DNA from: an uncultured Flavobacteriaceae bacterium
Lineage (GTDB): Bacteria > Bacteroidota > Bacteroidia > Flavobacteriales > Flavobacteriaceae
Direction: 5' to 3'
Length of the DNA: 33,785 nt
Assembly: GCA_937923735.1 (NCBI GenBank)
Contig: CALDUJ010000150.1
Span: 1-33,785 of the forward strand
Shown piece by piece: positions 25,310 through 33,785 of the stretch. Position 1 is the first letter of the stretch, and each line of letters opens with the position of its first letter. A model generated the notes under the pieces. It was not told where the DNA came from. It did not search any database and worked only from the letters and a program-made list of their open reading frames with translations. A program made the position numbers and the translations under genes.

Positions 25310-28120
25310 CTAAACCTCTAGAATATAATTTGTTAAGCTAGTTTCATGTGGTAGAGACATCTTTTTTCTCAGACGATAACGCTTAACTTCTACACTTCTA
25401 GGAGAAATATTTAGAAGCGGGGCGATTTCTTTTGATGAAAGGTTAAGCCTAAGATAGGCACATAATCTTAAATCATTTGAAGTTAAAGTTGGATGAAGGT
25501 TTTTCATCTTTTTTAGGAAATCTTTGTCTGCATTATTAAAAGCTTCTTCAAAGAATTTCCAGTCGTCTGTATTGTTTAAATTTTTATCAATAATATTAAC
25601 TACGGATTTTAATCCTTGACTATTTTCCTTATTTGTCAACTCTTCCTTGATATTATTCAAGAACTCATTTTTCTTTATCAAACTCATTGTAGAGATGGCT
25701 AACTCTCGGTTTTTACTTTCAATATCTTTAGTTAATGCCTCATTCTCGTATTGCATTCTTTGTTGCTCATTCTCGAGCTGTTTCAATTCTAAATCCCTTT
25801 TAGATTTCTCAAGTAATTTTTCTTGCTCCTTTTTATAATATCGTTTATAGATATTGTGCATTAAGAAAGAGAACAGAAGTAAGCCCAATAGATAGAAGAC
25901 TATCATTGTATTGGATATGTACCAGGGCTTTTTTATTGTAAAAGTATAAGATGCCATTTCTCCTACTTCCTTGTCCCCAAATCTCGCTGAAACATTAAAT
26001 GTATAATCACCATAAGGAAGGTTTTTATAAAATACTTCCGACTCATCAGACCAGCCACTCCAGCTATCGTAAATACCTTCTAATTGATGTCTATATTCCA
26101 ATACAGAGTACTTGTTATATACGGGGACACTAAATGAAAATTCAATATTATTTTCGGGATTTTGAAATTCATTTTCTTCTTCCGTATTCACGTATATATC
26201 TGCAATACCGAGTTTTCCTTTCTTAACAGAATTAATAGTTACACTGTGCTGACTATCCTTTATATGATTTAAGTACATAAGCAAGTAACCATTGGAAGTT
26301 CCGAACAAGTAAGTCTCATCCTCTATTGCTCGAATATTCTCGAATCCAGTCATGCTCTTTCTCAAATCACTAGAGATAGAGATTTTATTAATTTCTGGGT
26401 TTGAACTTAGCTTCCCCGGATTGATATAACTAATATTTTTCTCACCAAAAATCCATAACCTGTTTTCTCTTTTATCTGCAACTAACTTTCCGGTAATATA
26501 ATCTTCACCTGAAAATACCGAGCTCAATAGAGAATCTTTAGAGAACTTTTTTTCAGTATAGTCGTACTTAAAAATTCCTTCTTTTACGGCATATAGCAAA
26601 TCATCATTATATTTAACCAAGCTAGAGTGCAAGCCTTTAGGAAGCTCAACAACCTTTGCTACATTGGTCACTTTAGTAAAATCCGCATTTACTCTGAGCT
26701 CATACACGCCTTTGTATTCGTGATTGACATAGATAGTATTATCATCTGGTTTTACCTCGAAGAACCTTGAAGAATTTTTGAATCCTTCAATAAAATTTTT
26801 GACACCCCACTTGCCATTTTTTTTCTCCAAGACATGGAGACCTTCATAATTACCTTGAAGGAGTTTATTTGGCATATTTGGAATGGACTTTATATCCCAA
26901 GTACCTGAAATATTGGAAACTAGTTTTGCTGCTCCATTATCAATAACAAAAGTCCCCTCGTTATGCCCACAAAAGAGTGTGCCGTTTAATTCCACTAAAC
27001 TCCAAACTTGACCTCTGGTGTTATTAATGAATTTAAATTTTTCTAGGCTATCCTTTGGCTTAAAAAATAGTCCTTGGTTTGTTCCGAGATAAAGATTACC
27101 ATCGTAGATTGCAGATGTATAGACAGTGCCGAGGTTACCCGCTTGATTACTAAATTCTCTAAAAGGAGATTTAATATTAATACAATTAATTCCTTCATCA
27201 AGACCCAACCACACATTCTGATCCATATCCTCGTAAAGAGACAAAACCGTGTTGTTACTCAAAGCATTTCCCTGGTTTATGATGTAGTTAATCTTTCCCT
27301 CTTCTGTTAAATGAATAAGTCCATTTGAAATAGTCCCGAGTAAAAAACTCTTATCGCTTAATCGAATACTATTATACACACTAGACCTTGTCAAAAGCTG
27401 ATTGGCTTCGATATCCCATTTATTAATTGATTCTGAATTCAAGATGTAAAAACCATCGTTAGCAAACTGAATTAAATACTTGCCCTGGTTTTCAAATATA
27501 TTAACAACACCTTTCTCCTTTAGCAATACATGGGCACTCACTAATTGCGAAATTCCATTTTCAATTTTAAAAATACCCTGATTTGTTTTTTGAAACATTA
27601 TCGTCTCATCTACCAAAAACATTTTGGTAATACCGCTTTCGGACTCAATAATTTTAAATGTTTCGTTAATTGTGTTGAACAAGTAGATTCTATCCAATGA
27701 TTGAAATACAATCCAATCATCTAATGGGATTATTTTCCAAATATGCTCATCTTCAACCATCTCTTCTTTCATCTTAGGTATGAGCGATGTATAATCCAAT
27801 AATCCAAATTGATTACGTTCCCAGTATCCAAACTCCATGTAACAACCAGTATATATTCTTTCACCGCTAACAGCAACTGCTCTTAATATAGTTTCGTTAG
27901 GAGAAGGGTATAATTGCCATTTGGCGCCATTAAATTCCAGAAGACCAATATTATTGGCTACGTAGATATGTTTATCATCAGATTGCGAAATTGCCCAGTT
28001 CTGGCTTTCCGCTCCATAAGCTTGAGGCGTATATACTTGTATTGGTGGCAATTCTTGTGAATAAGAATAAGCCCCGACCAGTAAAAACAATATGTATAGT
28101 ATAATTTTGGCTTTATACAT
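25310..28120 (-). CDS. One-component membrane sensor-regulator: beta-propeller, Y_Y_Y, TM, LuxR-type HTH
   Basis: The 936-aa protein begins with a signal peptide (MYKAKIILYILFLLVGAYSYSQ). Residues about 25-650 hold propeller-type repeats (NNIGLLEFNGAKW, LYLGTNQGLFF, GHNEGTFVIDNG), followed by a Y_Y_Y Ig-like domain (about 663-728, YRHQLEGIYDSWSGWS). One transmembrane helix lies at about 733-755 (MIVFYLLGLLLFSFLMHNIY). A charged coiled coil follows, then a LuxR/GerE-like helix-turn-helix (about 873-923, LRLCAYLRLNLSSKEIAPLLNISPRSVEVKRYRLRKKM). There is no histidine kinase or receiver domain, so the periplasmic signal would reach DNA through a single chain, unlike hybrid two-component regulators. 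It lies directly upstream of the glucan operon and probably controls it. The ligand is unknown; a beta-glucan oligosaccharide is a reasonable guess. Confidence 0.87.
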   Translation of the reverse strand: MYKAKIILYILFLLVGAYSYSQELPPIQVYTPQAYGAESQNWAISQSDDKHIYVANNIGLLEFNGAKWQLYPSPNETILRAVAVSGERIYTGCYMEFGYWERNQFGLLDYTSLIPKMKEEMVEDEHIWKIIPLDDWIVFQSLDRIYLFNTINETFKIIESESGITKMFLVDETIMFQKTNQGIFKIENGISQLVSAHVLLKEKGVVNIFENQGKYLIQFANDGFYILNSESINKWDIEANQLLTRSSVYNSIRLSDKSFLLGTISNGLIHLTEEGKINYIINQGNALSNNTVLSLYEDMDQNVWLGLDEGINCINIKSPFREFSNQAGNLGTVYTSAIYDGNLYLGTNQGLFFKPKDSLEKFKFINNTRGQVWSLVELNGTLFCGHNEGTFVIDNGAAKLVSNISGTWDIKSIPNMPNKLLQGNYEGLHVLEKKNGKWGVKNFIEGFKNSSRFFEVKPDDNTIYVNHEYKGVYELRVNADFTKVTNVAKVVELPKGLHSSLVKYNDDLLYAVKEGIFKYDYTEKKFSKDSLLSSVFSGEDYITGKLVADKRENRLWIFGEKNISYINPGKLSSNPEINKISISSDLRKSMTGFENIRAIEDETYLFGTSNGYLLMYLNHIKDSQHSVTINSVKKGKLGIADIYVNTEEENEFQNPENNIEFSFSVPVYNKYSVLEYRHQLEGIYDSWSGWSDESEVFYKNLPYGDYTFNVSARFGDKEVGEMASYTFTIKKPWYISNTMIVFYLLGLLLFSFLMHNIYKRYYKKEQEKLLEKSKRDLELKQLENEQQRMQYENEALTKDIESKNRELAISTMSLIKKNEFLNNIKEELTNKENSQGLKSVVNIIDKNLNNTDDWKFFEEAFNNADKDFLKKMKNLHPTLTSNDLRLCAYLRLNLSSKEIAPLLNISPRSVEVKRYRLRKKMSLPHETSLTNYILEV

Positions 28121-28152
28121 ATGCCAATTAGATTAGTGTTTGTTGTGGCAAT

Positions 28153-28167
28153 ATACAAACTTTGTAT
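28153..28167. promoter_or_regulatory. 15-bp palindrome upstream of the regulator gene
   Basis: ATACAAACTTTGTAT is a perfect 7-bp inverted repeat around one base, 33 bp upstream of the regulator start (28120). No exact TAnnTTTG box is found beside it. It may be an autoregulatory site or part of the promoter. Confidence 0.35.
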
Positions 28168-28212
28168 GGTAAATAATATGATGAAATGTATACCACTACA
28201 AAATAACAGAAA

Positions 28213-29172
28213 TCAGTTTGAGTGTTTAAGTACAAAATCTAAACTTCGAGATTCATTATAATAAATATTGTTTTTATTATAAAAACCAGCATGCCCTCCA
28301 TGTTTTGGCATTTCTAAGTTAAGTGATTTATTCTCCTTTGCTTCTTTAACTGGAAAACATTCGGCAGATAAAAAAGAATCATTAAGAGCATTAATGAGTA
28401 ATGTTGGCGTTTTTATATCTGGCAGAAAGTAAAGCGAACTACATTTTTCATAATAATCTAGAGCATCTTTAAAACCATGAGCTTTAGAAGTATAAACATC
28501 ATCAAAATCCTTTAAAGTCTTTATAGATTTGATTTGTTTGTCAGATATATATTCAGGAAACTGAATCTGCTTCTTCCTGAGGCTTTTAATTAGATGTTTT
28601 TTAAATCGGTTAGCATACAATATGTTCTCAAACTCATGCAACCTAAGCATACTATGGTACAAGCTACAAGGTACAGAAACAGCAATTATACTCTTTACTT
28701 CTGTATCTACATCACGTTCTCCAACATACTTTAAAGCCATGTTTCCACCCAGACTTACACCAATTATACTAATTTCAGTATACCCAATGCCTATGGCATG
28801 ATTAACTACATCATGTAAATCTTCTGTTGCTCCAGAATGATAGGTCCGATATTTGAGGTTTGGTGTATCGCTACAGTTTCTAAAATTAACAGCCACAGCA
28901 TCATAACTATTAGTATTGAAAAGCTTTGCTGTACCTAATATATATGGTCGTTGTGCGTTACCTTCAAGACCATGAAGAAGTATAACGAGCTTATTAGATT
29001 TGCTTTCGGAATAACTCCAATCCAAATCTAAAAAGTCATTATCAGATAATATTATTCTTTCTCTTTTTTGAATTACGCCATTAACACTCCTATACAATCC
29101 TGAATATACTGTAGAAACATGACCATTTCTAAATAAATATGATGGTTTATAATCAGATTCAATTACCGGCAT
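28213..29172 (-). CDS. YheT-family alpha/beta hydrolase
   Basis: The start is placed at the ATG at 29172 (MPVIESDYKPSYLFRNGH), because YheT relatives open this way; the ORF-track start is a TTG 48 bases earlier. This gives 319 aa and a 14-bp overlap with the end of the DsbD-like gene. The alpha/beta hydrolase landmarks are LLHGLEGN (about 66-72), nucleophile elbow GVSLGGN (S140), NALNDSFLS for the acid and KHGGHAGF for the His. YheT hydrolases are widespread esterase-like enzymes of poorly defined substrate. It ends a compact tilS-dsbD-yheT-like run and has no evident tie to the glucan locus. Confidence 0.87.
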   Translation of the reverse strand: MPVIESDYKPSYLFRNGHVSTVYSGLYRSVNGVIQKRERIILSDNDFLDLDWSYSESKSNKLVILLHGLEGNAQRPYILGTAKLFNTNSYDAVAVNFRNCSDTPNLKYRTYHSGATEDLHDVVNHAIGIGYTEISIIGVSLGGNMALKYVGERDVDTEVKSIIAVSVPCSLYHSMLRLHEFENILYANRFKKHLIKSLRKKQIQFPEYISDKQIKSIKTLKDFDDVYTSKAHGFKDALDYYEKCSSLYFLPDIKTPTLLINALNDSFLSAECFPVKEAKENKSLNLEMPKHGGHAGFYNKNNIYYNESRSLDFVLKHSN

Positions 29173-31168
29173 CGAAAGACACATTGTTTGGGAAGAACTT
29201 CTCGAAATTCTCGATACCAACCTTTAACCAATCGGCATACTCATCAGCATCTGGTGTATACGCTATAGGATGATTTAGTAACTCCATGTCATTGTTTAGA
29301 AGTACATAATAAGGTTGAGAGTTATTATTAAAATTAAGTGTTTGTAAAGTTGCCCATTTATCACCAATGGTTCTTATATTTTTTATACTACCGTTAGGCT
29401 TTAAATATTTAAATTTTTCCGAGTCAGCTAATTCTCTTCTATCATCAACATATAGAGATATTAACACGTAATCCTCATTTAGCTGATTAAAAACCTTTCC
29501 TTTACTCCAGACATGCTCTTCCATTTTACGACAATTAACACAGGCCCAGCCAGTAAAATCCAACATTATCGGAAGATTTTTGGCTTTAGCAACCCGCAAA
29601 CCTTCATCTAAATCTTTATAACACTCTATTCCTAATGGACAGTTATTATCCTTATCATATACACTATAAAACATAGGAGGAGCAATACCGCTTAGTAGTT
29701 TTAAATTGGCATGCTCTGTATTAGTTAATCCAGGAATTAAATATATAACTATGGCTACAAAAAGAACACCAAAGGAAATTCTACTAAAACTTAACTTCTG
29801 TAATGGGCTATCGTGTGGAAATTTAATCTTACCAAATAAATAAATAGCTGTTAAGATTGAAATGATTACCCATATTCCAATAAAAACCTCTCGTTTTAAA
29901 AGACCCCAATGCTCTACTAAATCTGCATTTGACAAAAATTTAAATGCCAATGCTAATTCTATAAAACCTAAAACTACCTTGACTGTATTTAACCAACCTC
30001 CAGACTTTGGTAAAGAATTTAACCATTTAGGAAACATGGCAAATAAGGTAAATGGAAGTGCTAGCGCTAAACCAAAACCAGCCATACCCATTGTAAGTTT
30101 TGTTGCTATATCTCCCGTTGCTAAAGCTGTACTTCCTAGTAAAGTTCCTAATATTGGTCCCGTACAGGAGAACGATACAATAGCCAATGTTAACGCCATT
30201 AAAAACACACCTACAAGCCCGCCAATCTTTGTGGCTTTACTATCTAGCTTTGTTCCCCAAGAAGATGGTAAGGTTAATTCGTAGTACCCAAAAAACGAAA
30301 AAGCAAAGAATAAGAATACCAAGAAAAAAACGATATTCAATGTGACGTTAGTGGATATATTATTTAAAATTTCTGGGTCCAAAGAGTCTATTAAATGAAA
30401 CGGAAGACTTAGCAACACATAAATCAGAAAAATGAAAAAGCCATACATTATGGAGTTTGCCATTCCTTTTTGAGTATTCGCACCACTTTTCGTGAAAAAC
30501 GATACCGTTAGCGGAATCATAGGAAAAACACATGGCGTTAACAATGCTATCAAGCCACCTAAGAACCCTAATAGGAATATTGAAAAATTACTCTTTTTAG
30601 ACACCTCATCTTGCTCATAATTATCCCAACCTTTTACATTGAGATTAAGGGCACTACTCTTTTTTATATCATCAAGAGTTACAGCTCCTGCTTCAGATTC
30701 ATTATTTGCATCAGCATTTAGATAAAAAGTAAATTCTTGTGTTTCTGGTGCAAGACATCTTTGATCATCACATATTTGAAAAGACACTTCCGCCTTTACT
30801 GATGTGATATCATTATTCAATAATTTTATTTTCTGTTTAAACTCAGCCAAACCTCCAAAGTATCGGACATTCATTTGAAAGGCCTCTTCAAAAACAGGTT
30901 TCGTAGGCGGTTCTGTCGTTTTTCCTACTAAAGAATAATTACCATCAACATCCAAGAAAATAACTTCTGTCGCTATAGGACCATCATCCTTTATGTCAGG
31001 ATACTGTGTATAGATATGCCATCCTTCTTCCATATCTGCTTTGAACACCAACTCATATTCTTCGTCAGATAATTTAATGACCTCATGACTCCAATCTATA
31101 GGGTCTAACACTTGAGCATTCGAAGAAAATCCTATTAAAACAAGACAGGCAATTATTAAGTTCTTCAT
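29159..31168 (-). CDS. dsbD: DsbD-type thiol:disulfide interchange protein
   Basis: The 669-aa protein has a signal peptide (MKNLIIACLVLIGFSSNAQ), an N-terminal periplasmic domain with a Cys pair (C133 and C138, QICDDQRCLAP), a multi-helix membrane domain with the two expected cysteines (LTPCVFPMIPLTV, C213; SFSCTGPILG) and a C-terminal thioredoxin-like domain with CVNC (C543/C546, FTGWACVNCRKM). This is the full alpha-beta-gamma order of DsbD, which carries electrons from cytoplasmic thioredoxin to periplasmic proteins. It overlaps tilS by 4 bp upstream and the YheT-like gene by 14 bp downstream, so translation is probably coupled. All redox cysteines appear present. Confidence 0.92.
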   Translation of the reverse strand: MKNLIIACLVLIGFSSNAQVLDPIDWSHEVIKLSDEEYELVFKADMEEGWHIYTQYPDIKDDGPIATEVIFLDVDGNYSLVGKTTEPPTKPVFEEAFQMNVRYFGGLAEFKQKIKLLNNDITSVKAEVSFQICDDQRCLAPETQEFTFYLNADANNESEAGAVTLDDIKKSSALNLNVKGWDNYEQDEVSKKSNFSIFLLGFLGGLIALLTPCVFPMIPLTVSFFTKSGANTQKGMANSIMYGFFIFLIYVLLSLPFHLIDSLDPEILNNISTNVTLNIVFFLVFLFFAFSFFGYYELTLPSSWGTKLDSKATKIGGLVGVFLMALTLAIVSFSCTGPILGTLLGSTALATGDIATKLTMGMAGFGLALALPFTLFAMFPKWLNSLPKSGGWLNTVKVVLGFIELALAFKFLSNADLVEHWGLLKREVFIGIWVIISILTAIYLFGKIKFPHDSPLQKLSFSRISFGVLFVAIVIYLIPGLTNTEHANLKLLSGIAPPMFYSVYDKDNNCPLGIECYKDLDEGLRVAKAKNLPIMLDFTGWACVNCRKMEEHVWSKGKVFNQLNEDYVLISLYVDDRRELADSEKFKYLKPNGSIKNIRTIGDKWATLQTLNFNNNSQPYYVLLNNDMELLNHPIAYTPDADEYADWLKVGIENFEKFFPNNVSFDAGN

Positions 31169-32508
31169 TCTTGGAATGTGATTTTTATTATGTTTTTAGT
31201 CTTTTTCGTCACTTTAAATCGGTCATCTACTCGTCTTCCTATAACCCAAAGAATGTCATTACTTGAACATAATAATTGGGTTTTTTCTTTCTCCAGTAAA
31301 GATAGTTTTTCATCCTTAAAATACTTACTCAACTTCTTCTTCCCATTCATACCGAAAGGATAAAAATAGTCGCCTTCTTGCCAACCTCTTACAGTTAGAG
31401 GAAATTTTAACAAATCTTTATCAACAAAAATTGAATTGGAATATTTATCATGTGCGTCTTTTATATCAGTACGTTTACCAAAAAGCGCATCTGCCTCATC
31501 GAAAAATAAAATAGAATCATTCTCTAAAACTACTTTTTCTTGAATAGAATCTATCCTAGTTTCATCAAAGTGTTTTTTATTAATAGGACTTAATATCAGT
31601 TGTTTACGATTATTAACTAAACGATGCGTCGAAGAGGATATTTGTTTACCCGACTGCGCACTCAAAAGATTAACCACGTCATCCCATTTGGTGAATCCAT
31701 ATATTTTTAACATCTGGTAGAGATATGCTTTTGGATTTGATAGTTTTTTAAGCTCATTAATATCTAAATGAATTTCATTTTCTATCTCCGAAACAACATT
31801 CTTTTCAACCTGCTCTACCCTATCGCGAACAATATTTTTTGCGTCATCTAAATGCGATACCGTCTTTTCAAAATTCTGAAGCATCTGCGGATTCAACTCC
31901 TTCAACTTTGGTATAACATGATGTCTTAGAGCATTTCTCAGGTATTTATCTGAAGCATTTGATGCGTCTTCTCTCCATTGCAGTTTCTGTTCTTTAGCAT
32001 AGGTCTCAATATCATCTCTAGAAAACGATAACATTGGTCTAACTATCTTGTCATTCTGTTCAGGGATTCCTACTAATCCATCCAAACCTGAACCTCTAGA
32101 GAGATTAATCAAAAAAGTCTCCAAATTATCGTCAGCATGATGGGCTGTTAAAATATACTCAAATTGCAATTGCTCTGCTAGTTCATAAAACCAATCATAA
32201 CGTAATTCACGGGCTGCCATTTGAGTCGACACCTTATGTGTTTTTGCATAAGCATCCGTATCAAAATTCTGTACAAACACTTTTAAATCTAGATCATCTG
32301 CCAAATCCATAACAAACTGCTCATCATGATCACTTTCACTCTCACGAAGATTAAAATTACAATGCGCTAATGACATATCAAGCTTCAAATCATGGCATAA
32401 GTGGGTTAGTACAATACTATCTATACCACCAGATATGGCAATGAGTAGTTTGCTTTCTTTTAGGAAAGGGAATTTGTGGTTAATATGTTTTTCGAATTTT
32501 TCTAACAA
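31165..32508 (-). CDS. tilS: tRNA(Ile)-lysidine synthase TilS
   Basis: The 447-aa protein carries the ATP-pyrophosphatase loop LLIAISGGIDSIVL (SGGIDS at 26-31), LTAHHADDNLETFLINLSRGSG further on, and the C-terminal TilS domain (LTVRGWQEGDYFYPFGMNGKKKLSKYF). Length is normal. The enzyme attaches lysine to C34 of the CAU-anticodon tRNA(Ile) so it reads AUA; it is essential in most bacteria. The stop overlaps the next start by 4 bp. Confidence 0.96.
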   Translation of the reverse strand: MLEKFEKHINHKFPFLKESKLLIAISGGIDSIVLTHLCHDLKLDMSLAHCNFNLRESESDHDEQFVMDLADDLDLKVFVQNFDTDAYAKTHKVSTQMAARELRYDWFYELAEQLQFEYILTAHHADDNLETFLINLSRGSGLDGLVGIPEQNDKIVRPMLSFSRDDIETYAKEQKLQWREDASNASDKYLRNALRHHVIPKLKELNPQMLQNFEKTVSHLDDAKNIVRDRVEQVEKNVVSEIENEIHLDINELKKLSNPKAYLYQMLKIYGFTKWDDVVNLLSAQSGKQISSSTHRLVNNRKQLILSPINKKHFDETRIDSIQEKVVLENDSILFFDEADALFGKRTDIKDAHDKYSNSIFVDKDLLKFPLTVRGWQEGDYFYPFGMNGKKKLSKYFKDEKLSLLEKEKTQLLCSSNDILWVIGRRVDDRFKVTKKTKNIIKITFQE

Positions 32509-32538
32509 GTAAAAAGTTATTAGTTAAAAGGCATTAGC

Positions 32539-32886
32539 TTAAAATTTTTTGACTAAAGTATTTAGCATCTTTTCAACTTCTACTGAAAGGTCTAAACTAT
32601 CTTTTAAATCATTTTCATCAATGAATCTGAGGTTTACAGTTATTTGAAGTTGTGTCTGCATTTCAAATAAAGAGCCTCTAGCAATTTGCAAAAATCGAGC
32701 ATAATCTTTTGTATAATTCCTACCGTAACCTCCCGCAATATAAGAAGATACTGAAACAGAACTTCTTTTAATTTGCGATGTCAGTCCAAATTTTTCATCA
32801 TCTGGAAAAGCTTTCAATAATTCGTAGATAAGCGTCACCATGTTTACGGATTTCTGCCATACAATTAAATCTCGATAGCTTTTCAT
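32539..32886 (-). CDS. Four-helix-bundle protein, 23S rRNA IVP family
   Basis: The 115-aa protein (MKSYRDLIVWQKSVNMV, FGLTSQIKRSSVSVSSYIAGGYGR, FLQIARGSLFEMQTQL) matches the small four-helix-bundle family first noted as products of intervening sequences in 23S rRNA genes. Here it is a stand-alone chromosomal gene, which is common in Bacteroidota. Function is unknown. It lies 30 bp upstream of tilS on the same strand. Confidence 0.9.
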   Translation of the reverse strand: MKSYRDLIVWQKSVNMVTLIYELLKAFPDDEKFGLTSQIKRSSVSVSSYIAGGYGRNYTKDYARFLQIARGSLFEMQTQLQITVNLRFIDENDLKDSLDLSVEVEKMLNTLVKKF

Positions 32887-32916
32887 TTTACAAACTTACA
32901 ACTTTATACTTTTCAC

Positions 32917-33750
32917 TTATGCCTTATTACTCTGACCGTTTAACCAATCAAGTATGGTTTGTATAAATTCTTCTTTACATAGGTCATGATGCAACTCGTG
33001 ATATGCGTCTTCAAATGACTTAAACGTAATATTACTTGAACGGCTCGAAAATACTTCAGATGCCTTATGAGATGTAATACGATCGCTTGAGCCATGCAAA
33101 ACTAATGTTGGAATTTGAATCCATTTTGCCCAAGTCACAAGAAATTTTCCTGCTTCAATTACTGGAAATAAAAACATAGGACTTACTTTATCATGTACCA
33201 TTGCATCTTCCTCATAGCGTTTCACCTCATCCACATCACGAGAAATAGCGTCTACCTCCAACTCACTAGGTAATGTAATCGATGGCCATATTTTCAACAT
33301 TGCTTTTCCTAATGTCAGTTTCCATTTAGGCGGCTGAAATGCTAGTTCTAACAATGGGCTCGTTGCGATTACTCCTCTTAATTTGGGGTAATGACCAATA
33401 CTATAATTTAGCACCAAGTTACCTCCCATACTATGCCCATATAGGTATTTCGGTAAATTAGGAAACAATGAATCTGCTTTTATAATAGCTTGCTCTACAG
33501 ATGCCATCAATGCATCATAACTAGGGCAATGACCTCTCTTTCCTTTAGTTTTACCATGGCCAAAATTATCGTAAGCAAAAACGGAAAAACCAGCGCTTAA
33601 TAAGTGTGGGATAACGAAATTCTGATAGCGTAGAGCATGCTCGCCCACACCGTGCACGATGATAATGACAGCCTTGGGGTTTTGAGCTTCCCAATGATAG
33701 GATACTAAATCGGTATTATGTACAGTAAAGTTTGAGCAATGATGTTTCAT
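32917..33750 (-). CDS. Monoacylglycerol-lipase-like alpha/beta hydrolase
   Basis: The 277-aa protein has no signal peptide. Motifs of the serine hydrolase/lysophospholipase group are complete: IVHGVGEHALRY (oxyanion region), YLYGHSMGGNL (S107), VLHGSSDRITS (acid) and DAYHELHHD (His). The domain type is that of monoglyceride lipases, which cut fatty acid esters in the cytoplasm or at the membrane; true substrate unknown. The ATG lies inside the 5' arm of a perfect 12-bp hairpin, so its translation may be controlled. The four-helix-bundle gene follows after 30 bp. Confidence 0.88.
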   Translation of the reverse strand: MKHHCSNFTVHNTDLVSYHWEAQNPKAVIIIVHGVGEHALRYQNFVIPHLLSAGFSVFAYDNFGHGKTKGKRGHCPSYDALMASVEQAIIKADSLFPNLPKYLYGHSMGGNLVLNYSIGHYPKLRGVIATSPLLELAFQPPKWKLTLGKAMLKIWPSITLPSELEVDAISRDVDEVKRYEEDAMVHDKVSPMFLFPVIEAGKFLVTWAKWIQIPTLVLHGSSDRITSHKASEVFSSRSSNITFKSFEDAYHELHHDLCKEEFIQTILDWLNGQSNKA

Positions 33751-33758
33751 TGCTCAAA
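33731..33758 (-). promoter_or_regulatory. Perfect hairpin over the lipase start codon
   Basis: TTTGAGCAATGA pairs perfectly with TCATTGCTCAAA (12 bp) around a 4-nt loop. On the - strand the 5' arm contains the ATG (33750-33748) and the 3' arm codes for the first residues. The fold would hide the start codon in the mRNA, or the palindrome could be a DNA operator. Confidence 0.6.
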
Positions 33759-33785
33759 TTTAATATTTTCAAATTGTTATTGAAT

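Noticed and set aside
29173-29220. N-terminal extension of the YheT-like ORF
   Set aside because: It starts at a TTG inside the DsbD-type gene; the family-typical N-terminus begins at the ATG at 29172.
29862-30284. 140-aa + strand ORF
   Set aside because: It lies wholly antisense to the membrane domain of the DsbD-type gene, has no domain and no neighbours on its strand; it is a coding shadow.
32539-32886. IVP-family gene as evidence of a nearby 23S rRNA gene
   Set aside because: No rRNA sequence flanks it; stand-alone copies are common in this phylum.

Overview
The window looks like a marine-type member of the Bacteroidota, most likely Flavobacteriaceae. The AT-rich DNA, lipoprotein-rich secretome, type IX secretion (T9SS) C-terminal sorting domain, FG-GAP/UnbV protein, Y_Y_Y sensor-regulator and Bacteroidota-style promoter (TTG, 22 bp, TAnnTTTG) all fit. 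I see no rRNA, tRNA, insertion sequence, integrase or CRISPR array. All calls come from reading the sequence; no database search was run.

Left part (1-4.3 kb, + strand): a two-gene unit encodes a GMC-family FAD dehydrogenase and its small gluconate-2-dehydrogenase-subunit-3-like partner with a Tat-type signal. A strong terminator follows. Next come a DUF1080 (3-keto-disaccharide hydrolase family) lipoprotein and a Tat-signalled sugar isomerase/epimerase-like TIM barrel. Together they suggest an extracytoplasmic route that oxidises glycosides to 3-keto sugars, cleaves them and isomerises the product.

Central part (4.3-28.1 kb, - strand): a beta-glucan (laminarin-like, beta-1,3 with beta-1,6 branches) utilisation locus. 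Reading in the direction of transcription, the order is: a membrane-spanning one-component regulator (25310-28120); an about 300 bp regulatory gap; a secreted and outer-membrane block made of a clan GH-A glycosidase fused to a large outer-membrane beta-barrel, a glycan-binding lipoprotein, a GH16 laminarinase and a PKD/multi-CBM-like lipoprotein; a terminator-like hairpin; and an inward-facing block of GH149-like beta-1,3-glucan phosphorylase, GH17, GH30 and a GPH-type MFS symporter. A UnbV/FG-GAP lipoprotein with its own promoter and a T9SS-exported protein with a related glycan-binding module follow.

The most notable point is that the window has no SusC or SusD gene. The enzyme-barrel fusion occupies the position where a SusCD pair would be expected. 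My working model (inference) is: surface binding proteins and GH16 capture and cut the glucan; oligosaccharides cross the outer membrane through the fused barrel; periplasmic GH17 and GH30 trim them; the MFS symporter imports them; and the phosphorylase yields glucose 1-phosphate.

Right part (28.2-33.8 kb, - strand): ordinary cellular genes. These are a YheT-like hydrolase, a DsbD-type thiol:disulfide interchange protein and tilS, all overlapping by a few bases, then a small four-helix-bundle (23S rRNA IVP family) protein and a monoacylglycerol-lipase-like hydrolase whose start codon lies inside a perfect 12-bp hairpin.
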